Below are positions 50,014 through 59,000 of a stretch of DNA of 64,000 nt, piece by piece (positions within the stretch are counted from its first letter, which is position 1; each line of letters begins with the position of its first letter). This stretch comes from Dermacentor variabilis. Taxonomy: Eukaryota; Arthropoda; Arachnida; Ixodida; Ixodidae. The position numbers were made by a program, and so were the translations under genes. A model generated the notes under the pieces. The model did no database searches. It saw nothing but the letters and a program-made list of their open reading frames with translations, and was not told the origin of the DNA. The stretch spans positions 101,883,469-101,947,468 of the forward strand of contig NC_134574.1 in NCBI RefSeq assembly GCF_050947875.1, given 5' to 3'.

Positions 50014-53000
50014 AATGTGACTGTCAAGTACTTCAAATATTCGGCCACTCACAGTGGCAAAGGCCGCATTCACACTGGCGACTTAGAGAGGTCGCGCGAC
50101 GTACTGCAACAGGCGTAAGGAGCCACTCGCGGCGACGGACGTTCAGACAACAACGAGCGAGAACTGCCCATTGGCTTAAAATGTTCTACAAAAGTTAGCT
50201 ACTAGAGCAAAAGTTATAGAACTAGCGCGAAATAGAGTGAACCAGATCCCTGAGAGCGCATATAGGGTGCGGGAGCCTCAAGCATGGCGGCTCAGCTATC
50301 GCGGGAAGGTTGCGTGGAATACATCGATTTGTCTAAGCTGCCGTCGTCCTGGTTTCGAATGGCTTAGTGGCTTTGCGAGCTGATCATTGTTTTTAAACAA
50401 AGTATTGCGCTATAAATGGAACAATTCGCATTGATTACGCCTGTTCGCAGATAAGAGTCTTTACCGCCTCCTGTATTTAGCAAAGCAGGATTACTTCGAT
50501 ACTTATGCCGAAAAAGGCAGATAGAAGCCACCAAAACGGCTGCGAGCCAGAGGCAGACAAATTCATGTGCTACCTATTATTTCCGTAGTGGCTCAACTAT
50601 CGCACCGCAGGAGCTCCCTCTAGTAATTTTGGTGGAAAATGTTGCCCGACGGTTATGAATATGTAACGCCAGCGTTTAAGCGTCAGCTGTGATACGTGCT
50701 AGGAATTGATTTCGCTCCCCATCTCGAGCGCGTCGAATCGCTTGGCCCTGAAGTTGCTGCTTCCTCGGCGAAAAATTGTCAACGTAAAGGACGTTTTTTC
50801 ATGGGTTTCGGCTTAAAACTGTACTACTCTCCGACGCTGTCGCGCTCGCTTGTCTTTGTAAACATACACAGGCGCAGCATCCACTGCCGCCGGCGCTCCC
50901 ATGAACGAGGCGGCAAACGACCGCGCCGCGCCGCCACATAACTTCCACGATACTGCGGGCGCACTTTGAGTACTCCTCCCTCCCTCCCCCTGGCGGTGGT
51001 GAAGCGAGCCGAGCTTTGCTTCACGTGGCCAAACTCTTCTTCTTGATTGGTGGAAGCGCACGCGGCATCCATTAATGGCAGCACCGTTCTGGCGAGCTGC
51101 CAAGATATGCGCTGCTGCGTATGGTGTCGACGGCACGAAACTGAGGAAAAGCGAAGAGCTTTATCATAAATTATGACACCCTGTCCGGTGTTTCAAAAGA
51201 TGTAGTAGGACCTACGGTAGATACCTTTCGAAATTCGGTCCTTGTGTATCTAACGAATTGAACTACTGTATGCCAGTCGCCACACCGAAACGTCCCGTGA
51301 CTGATGCCGTTCGCGTCTGCTTGCGTTGTCATCATCGGCTCGAAAAATTGGGAGGAAGCTTAAGTTTCCCGGCACCTACAGCATTTATGTAACCGTAATG
51401 TTTACCGGCAAACGCTGACGCCAAGCGCAATGTGCGAATACAAATTTTCTGGTAGAAACGGCACGCGATGCTGGGGAGGCGAGCGCCATCTGGAGGTGTT
51501 GCAAAGAAACGGGTGCGCCGCTCCATGGCCTCCTAGATTGGCGCGCGCAAATCTTGGAGACCATGGCCGCCATATGAATGGTAGAAATGCTGGAAAAGGG
51601 CTGTTTGAGTTCCCGCGTGACAAACTTATGTTTTCTCGTACACTCCAGTCCGACGCTATGCTGTCTGTACATTGTGTTTAGATTGTACTTTACTATTTTT
51701 CTGACGCATGTTACTTTGACCAATCCAATTATTAAAATAATATAAAATAAAATAACGCCTCCGCGCCACTCGGATGGCCTTCGTCGTTGTCGTTCGGAAT
51801 GGTTTTTCGGCACAGGATGTCCGATGCCGACATATAATTTTTAACTCTATCGCTTTAGAAGTAACCAGCAGCATCTCCCGATGTCCTGCTCCAGCGTCAC
51901 TGATCGGTTCAGAATCTTCGTGATTCCAGCCGCGGAATTGCTAAGCTGAAAACAGAGTCAGTACATAGGCGCGTTACACGAATGCTAGAGCAGCGCACCG
52001 CATTTCTATGGGCATCAGTGCTAATGCACGTTTTAAGACGCGGTCGAGTCCTCATTCGTCTGAAACAAGCCGAAGCGCGTTTTGCTACGGTGCTTGGAAG
52101 ACAGCACTCGAGCGGCAGTCGGCTCACTTTTCCTCTCACCTTCGCGATAGGACACCGTTCACATGCGCCGTGTGAGCCGACTTCTCGAACTACCCCCTCC
52201 TGTCGCATCAATGCGACTCGCCCACCCAGCACGTTGCCACCGTTCAAGTGAATGCGAGAAGAAATCGATTTGAACGCAAGGTGGTGTTCAAATGGCGACC
52301 TCAACGACGTCTCCTTCGGGCTAATCCGACAGCGAAGGCAAAACTTGTATTCTGCGATAGCCGTGAGGTTCCGTATAAAGACCAAGGGCGATAATACCGT
52401 CGCTGCACGCCCTGTGTATGCGAGTGAAAGCATGCCAGGGGAGCCAATGATACCGGCTCGATCTCACGCGCGCTAAAGAGACGAAAGCGGGCTGGAAGCG
52501 CGCAGTCTTCCGTAGCGCACGAGGCACCAGAAGGAGGAGAGGGAGGGGGGCGTTCTACTCCGGCTGCAAATGTGGCAGATGCGCGCGGTCGCGTGGCCGT
52601 ACCTTGAGAGCGATCTGCTTCGGGGGCATAGTTGCGTCGGCGGCTCGTAGCTTTACGCGTGCTGCGTGTTCTCGGCGCTCTCTCTCACTTGAAGCGATAG
52701 ACAGCACGAACGCACGAAGGACAATTCGCTCGCTGCTGCTGCCGCGTTTCCTCACGCCAGCGTTTCGACAGCGACTGCCCGCGGTTAATGAGTGTGATGT
52801 GTTTATGTTTGCGGTGCGCGCGGCCACCATGCCTGTTAATTCAGTCAGCAAGAGAATGCTTACTAGTTCACATGGCTGATAAAAGTACTACTCTTACTTC
52901 GTACGGCTTCTCCGCTAATTTGCTATAGCAATCGATGCAAAAAGTCAGTTTCGGGCGAAACACTTTTTTTTTAGTTCAGAGGACTTGGACTTTCAAAGAT

Positions 53001-56000
53001 GCAGATGTTATGTCAGTACGCATTGAAAGTTGCCTGCAAACTTCGTTATAGTGTACAGGGCACCGGTTAGGTCGACAGCTGCAGCAGCAGCGCTGGTAGC
53101 GACCTCTTGCGGTACCTCTTGCATGGCGCCAATGTGTTCGCTCAAAGGAAAAAAGCCACTATACGATAACGATCGCAGACGTATAAATAATGACAGCGTG
53201 ATGGTTCTAGCAGATGGAAACGAGCGTACTTAGAAAAAAGAAAAGCAATCTCCTGGACAACGTTGGACTTACACAACGCAGTGAATAACAAGCAAAAAAG
53301 AACGTAGCCATAACCCCTCGCCCCCCCCCCCCACCTTTGGGCCTCAAGCATGTTTAGCGTGGTGTCATTAGAGATAGATTTAGAAATACAGGAACCTTAT
53401 GGGTGAGAAAAACCGAAAGTTCACTCACACATTAACGTTCGCCCAACTTCACATGTCTGTCTCTCTCCAGTCTGCCGCGCTCTCTCCCCCCTATCGAAGC
53501 ACTCGTTTTCTAAGCGGTCGCCTCTCTACCTGCTGGAACCATCACACTCATTACGCGCCAACTGGCACACAAAACCACACGACTCAATAAATATAAAGCG
53601 ATGTAATTGCGAAATTTTTTATTGTAAAATATTCATTTTCAGGGTGCAACAGCAGTTATTGGTGGCTGGGCGGCGCATAAGCAGAGCGTGCTTGTGTGGT
53701 ACTTATGCTCTTGCCGTCGGCGACAGCCCATGGCACTACGAAGCGGCAAACCTTGTTGCGTGCCCGCGCCTATGAGACGCGCCGACCGCTGTTAAACGAT
53801 GTTACGCTTCTCTGTAAAAGCCGCTATGATCCCGTTTGGGAGGAGAGCTTGAGCGGCGGTTCACCGGAGCAAAGCACGTCCTTCTCCTCCGTAGTCACTA
53901 GGATTTAGTCACAGTCACTAGGATTTATCTTTCTCTCTCAAATGCAAAATATTTCATTAAAGTCGGTCTAGGCGTTAACTCAGAAAAGCGTTTTTGCGCT
54001 TTACATATATTTGAATCGGCCGCGTCGGATTTGGGCCGTAACTAAAGCTTAAGGTACGGACACACTGGCGTCAAAACGCGCGCGGCACGCCGCCGGCGGC
54101 GCGCCGCGTGCCGCGAAACCTGCCGCGGAAGCGGTTCGGTCTGCCGCGCTAAAGTGGCTAGAATAGGGAAGTGTGGCGACCAGCACGGGGCGCCTACGAG
54201 ACGCAGTGAAGCCGCCCACAGGGGAGCCGCGAGGGGGCGCGCGCTGACGTTTACACGTCGTCCGGTGCGAGTTGCGCCGGCTCTGCTGCTTCAGCAACGC
54301 CGCGCGCCCTGACTTCTGGGAAGTAGTGCTCGTTTCTTTTTCTGCTGCAGCAATTTAAAAACGTAGAAGAGCGCACGCACAAGCCACTTGCAGGGTCAAA
54401 GCCTAGCTGTCACTTTACACTCAAACTATTGAGAAACTGAAGAGACAAAAATGCAGAACTTGAAAAGGGGTTACACGCCCTTCCACCGAAGCAAAGACTT
54501 GCTGTTATGCAATGCTTTCAAGCTGCTCGTCAAAAATCAACGAAAGGTATGTAGTACAATCCGGACTGGTTGCTGGATTGCGTGATAATGCTAATGAAAA
54601 ACTCGAGGCTCGACGAGCATGTCGGGCGGGAAGGCATACTCATCCTCCCAAGCGGAAGCTGTTTAAAGGTGCACATGCGGAAATACAAGGATTGGTTTGG
54701 CCTCAACCCTGCTATTATCACAGGCATTGAAAGAAAAACCAAATCTACGGAGGAATTCAAGTGCCATGGTGGCCTGATTGTGGACGAAATGAAGCTGTCA
54801 GAGTTCTTGGATGTTGGCGCAGGAGGGAAAGTAGAAGGAGTGGTGGACTTGGGGAAAATTCACATTGGAAAATGACAAACATCTTCCCTGCAATTACGGT
54901 CTTGTGATCATGTTTCAACCTTTCACTGGTTCCTAGCTGGCACCAGATATTCGGCGTTTTCGCTTCCAGGGGACATGTGAAGGCTGCTTTTGTGCAAGAT
55001 CTTAACAGAAGCCGTGTCGCTCGCAGAAAAGGCTGGGCTAAAGGTAGATTATATCACGGCGGACGGAGCTTCATGGAACCGTTCAATGTGGCGGCTTTTT
55101 GTGATCTCTGGCTCCTCGACGTCCATAAAACCATCTGCACCATATCCTGTTGACACTGGAAGACGCCTCTTCATTTCGGATTTTCCGAGCCTGATAAAAT
55201 GTGTTCGAAATGGCCTTCTTAAAGCAAGGTTCAAAAGGCCTGAAGGGTCTGTTTATGCTGAGCACATCAGAGCAGCACACATAGAGGATAAGTGTCCACT
55301 TACCCTTAAAGTGATGCCGAAGATCACTCTTGCTCACGTGAGACCTAACTACTTTGAAAAAGATGAAGGTAAACCTGGCATTGCACCTTTTCATTCCCCA
55401 GGTGCTTCGGGGCCTGTTTTTCTACAAGAAGCAATTAAAGAAGCACTGGGGTGACCTCGCACCAAGTCAAGCCTTTGTTCTGCTAATGTGGAAGCTAGTA
55501 AAGGCAGTGACAGCACGGATTCCACCTGAGGGATTGAAACCTGACTCTGAACATGAAAGGCAAGTCAAGGATGTATGAGACTGCTTAAACCGATAGGAGG
55601 CTCACGCGGGAACGTCACCAGCAGGATTTCTTTCAGCAAGCACTGCCAAGGGACTAAGGGTCACCCTTCAGGTCACGCTTGATCTAATGAAGTACCTTCG
55701 TGAGAAACTTGGCTTTAAGTAACTGCTGACGTGCCGGCTGAGGCAAGACTGCCTAGAGAAATTGTTTGGTATCATTAGACGATTTTCTGGTGGCAACGAC
55801 CATCCCTCTTCTGCCCAATTCTTGCTCGTTGTGAACTGTTTGAGTTTTTACGTATTGGTCAAAGCGCCCAGGAGTGGCAACTGTGAAGGGGGCGATCTGA
55901 CCTTTCTCCTCAGTGGTTAGGATGTAAGCCATAGCGGGAAGGTAGAAGAAGCTTCTCACGTGCTAAAGAAGTCCGCAATGCTTCCATACCATGAGTACCT

Positions 56001-59000
56001 TGAAAAGATGAGCGATCCGCGGCTAGCCTTCTACATGGCAGGGTATGTTGTACACGAAACAATCCTGAAGACTGCGTGCAAGGAATGCTTTGACGAGCTC
56101 CTTTTCGCCGACGAAGTCAAAGAATAGCTGGCGATGTTCATCAAGTTCTGCGGGGCCTCATATACCCTTCTAAGAAGCTCTTCTCATATGTAGACGCCCT
56201 TGAAACTACTTTTTTCGGTGTGGTTCAGTTACAACTAGCTGCACAGTGACTTCTTGGAAAAGTTTGTCTTCTGCCTGCAAAAAAAGAAATGACGCCATGC
56301 TAGGCTGTGCATAGCATGGCCCCAAATTCACCAACCAGGTTACAAAATTTATTTTGGTCACCCGTTTGCACATTTAGATCTACACGAAGGCACTCAACAA
56401 AGAGAGCGCGTTTTCCTGTGAAAAGAAGCATCTGAAGCTCAGGCGCGTCACTTAGCAGAGGCTGACAACGTTCTGTTTGAACTGCTTGTAAACTATTTAA
56501 AAAAATGTATTTTTTGTTGTTTTTCTTTTCGTGGAAAAAAAAAAGAGCACCAGCTCTGGCGTGTCGCGTATCAAAATATCGTCGATGACTGATAATGGTT
56601 TGCTTTCTACAGATTCTAAGCAATTCTTCAAAATATGAGTTGTTTGTGCAAGCAATGTGTTGAAAATAAAATGTTTGCTTCCGAGTTACCACTGGGAATT
56701 TTCTTGCTTTGCGTTCGATAACTAGATAAAACAAGGTGCATTCTACCATCGATGTGCGCTCAATCGGATGGTTACCTTGGCGCCCTGTGATTCGTAAGGA
56801 GCTATGCTACTATATAGCAATTTGTAGCCATGAACGAGCGAGCATATACCTAGTGTGAAGCTCTGTTATTTGTTATTGCATTCCTGACCGCGCGCGGATG
56901 ATCGCATTCCGCGCAGGGCCCCTGCACTGCGGCTGCTAGCCGCCGTCGCTGCCGACGTGTATGCGTGTGGCAGCGCCCCCTGGAAGTTTCCTTCCAAAGC
57001 GCCACGCGCGAGCCGGCGCGTTCATCACACTTCCCTATTCTAGCCACTGTAGCCGCGCAGAGGATGGGTCGAGGAGCCATTTTCGGCGGCTTGCCGCGTG
57101 CCGCGAACCAATGAGAAGAGACGTCCGGGCTTTCTCCTAAGCGCCACCTCTTGGCTACTGCCGAAGTTAACTTCCAGCGGCGGCGGCGGAACCACGATCG
57201 ACGACCGAGCGCTCCGAGCCAGCCGCGACAAACAGCGCGTCGTCAGAACATCGTCGTCTGCATCTGCCATTGCAGGAATCAACGCAATCAGCGCGGTAGA
57301 TGACGAGGGACGAGGAGCTGGTATCTGCTAACTGAGCAAGGAAAAAGCGTGCGACAACCGCGATATCGCGCAGTTCGAGACAAGGGGACATCAGCGCTGT
57401 CACGTGACTCCGCGGCGGCCGCCGCGCGCACAACCTATGTGGCCTCTCTGCCGCGCGGCGTTCTTGCCACCGGCGGCGTGCCGCGCGCGTTTTGACGCCA
57501 GTGTGTCCGTGCCTTTACTCTTAAATGCGACTTGTATATCCCTTTTCGGTCTCCTTACAGTTTTTTTGTTTTGCCTTTAGTGCTATTACAAGGTTTGACC
57601 ATGCCCACTGGTGTCAATAGATTGTTTTCAAACTGGTCACATGATTGTCTGCAAGATGTCGATGAGAAATGCACTAAGGGATGGAACTGAGGGCAAATGA
57701 CCATTTGGTTACATACGTGTGGTTAGTTGCGCTACACCCCACCCCTCTCAACGCACATTGCAAAAATGTTTCCACCCTTACGGGTGTTTCTTGCCGCACT
57801 GATAAACACCCCTTCCTTTAGGGCCTTACAAAAATTTATAGAGGCCGTCAACAGAGTTCAAACTAAACGTGCGATGACAAAACACGTAGTTGACTATTGT
57901 GTAATCATTCTGAAAGCCTTGGGCGCAAAGAAATATCCGACAAGAGATTTTCACAGGGAGGGATTTTCACAAGATATGAAAACTCTCCTGTCGGATATTT
58001 CTGTGCGCCTGACAACTACATCTTTCGTCATCGCACGTCTAGTTAGAGCTCCGTTACGGTCCTCTATTTGTAAGGCCCTAACGTTAAGGGTATTAACTAG
58101 TGCGACAAGATCAAGGGTATTAACCAGTGCGACAAGAAACACCCTTAAGGGTGTAAATAGTTTTACAGTGTAGGCACCTGAATCCTAGACAGAGTCCTCC
58201 AGACCGTGCTCGAATTTAAAGAGGGCCTCCCATTGGTCTTACCATCCGCGAATCGTTGACCCGTTGACGACGCGCCTCCGAACCACGGCGGAAGTTTCCC
58301 ACCATCTCGGCCATCAAAATTTCTCGTCTCTCGAAGCGGGCATCACACCGATTGCGCAACGTCGCCATAACGTCACGAATAAACGGAGTCGAAGCGCGAA
58401 AGGCCACAGATTACTGTGGCACCATGGCCGTAACACCAGTCACCGGCACAGCGAAGATGGTATCTATTAAAACAAATACAAAATTTCGACTTGTTTATGT
58501 ATTGAATCGAGACGTGCAGCTTGCCAACATAAAGGTGAAAACCGCCAGCTTTAGTATATTTGTTTTAAAATGGTCAATTTTGCCATTGTACGAGTGTAAC
58601 GCGAGCGCCCGGTTCAAGCAACGAAATCGGGAGAAACTCGCGTTACAATCGAGTAAATACGGCTCCTTTAAGGGTGAAGGCGTTAGCTGTGAGACAAACA
58701 GACACCCTTTATACGCCCGTAAGGTGTTAATTGAAACGTTTAGTGTGCAGTTTTAGTTGTTCTGCGCGGAGTTGGTGCGACGGCTGATGAAACCGTGCAA
58801 ACTACATAAAACACGAGCTTGTACTTACCACTGTGTTCTGATGCTATCGCAAAAAAGGGAGAATATAAAAAATTTAGTAACCATGAAGATGAGTTGAACG
58901 ACTAAGCGCTAGAAATCTACACTTGAACGTGCGGCTGATGAACCCGTGCAAACTACATAAAACACGAGCTTGTACTTACAACTCGCTTCAGCTATCGCAA

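Larger units (their letters stand above)
54051..57515 (+). mobile_element. P-family DNA transposon, complete ends, dead transposase
   Basis: 41 bp perfect inverted ends (54056-54096 and 57470-57510) begin ACGGACACACTGGCGTCAAA. The pairing extends five more bases outward with one mismatch. A further subterminal inverted pair, GTGGCTAGAATAGGGAAGTG, lies near 54152 and 57028. Both ends are GC-rich (CGCCGCCGG...). The interior encodes a broken P/THAP9-type transposase. An 8 bp target duplication, usual for P, was not found by eye. It sits in intron 4 of the micro-exon gene, opposite in strand. Confidence 0.88.

Noticed and set aside
50465..50470. A 6 nt cassette exon (GAGGCG, minus) of the micro-exon gene
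   Set aside because: It would fit phase 1 with GT-AG borders, but the donor is weak (GTAAAG) and the match is too short. Left as a possibility only.
52555..52851. Minus-strand frame containing MPPKQIALK as an alternative first exon
   Set aside because: The frame overlaps a dispersed repeat also present at 20.4 kb (which lacks the ATG), and the nearest donor (AAG|GTACGG) is in phase 0, not phase 1.
53421..53445. An 18 nt candidate exon (minus) ending in GTGAGTG
   Set aside because: It lacks a pyrimidine tract before the AG; the upstream sequence is purine-rich.
54042..57524. 8 bp target duplication for the P-like element
   Set aside because: The flanks TAAAGCTT and TACTCTTA do not match. 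TTAA occurs on both sides but not flush with the inverted ends.
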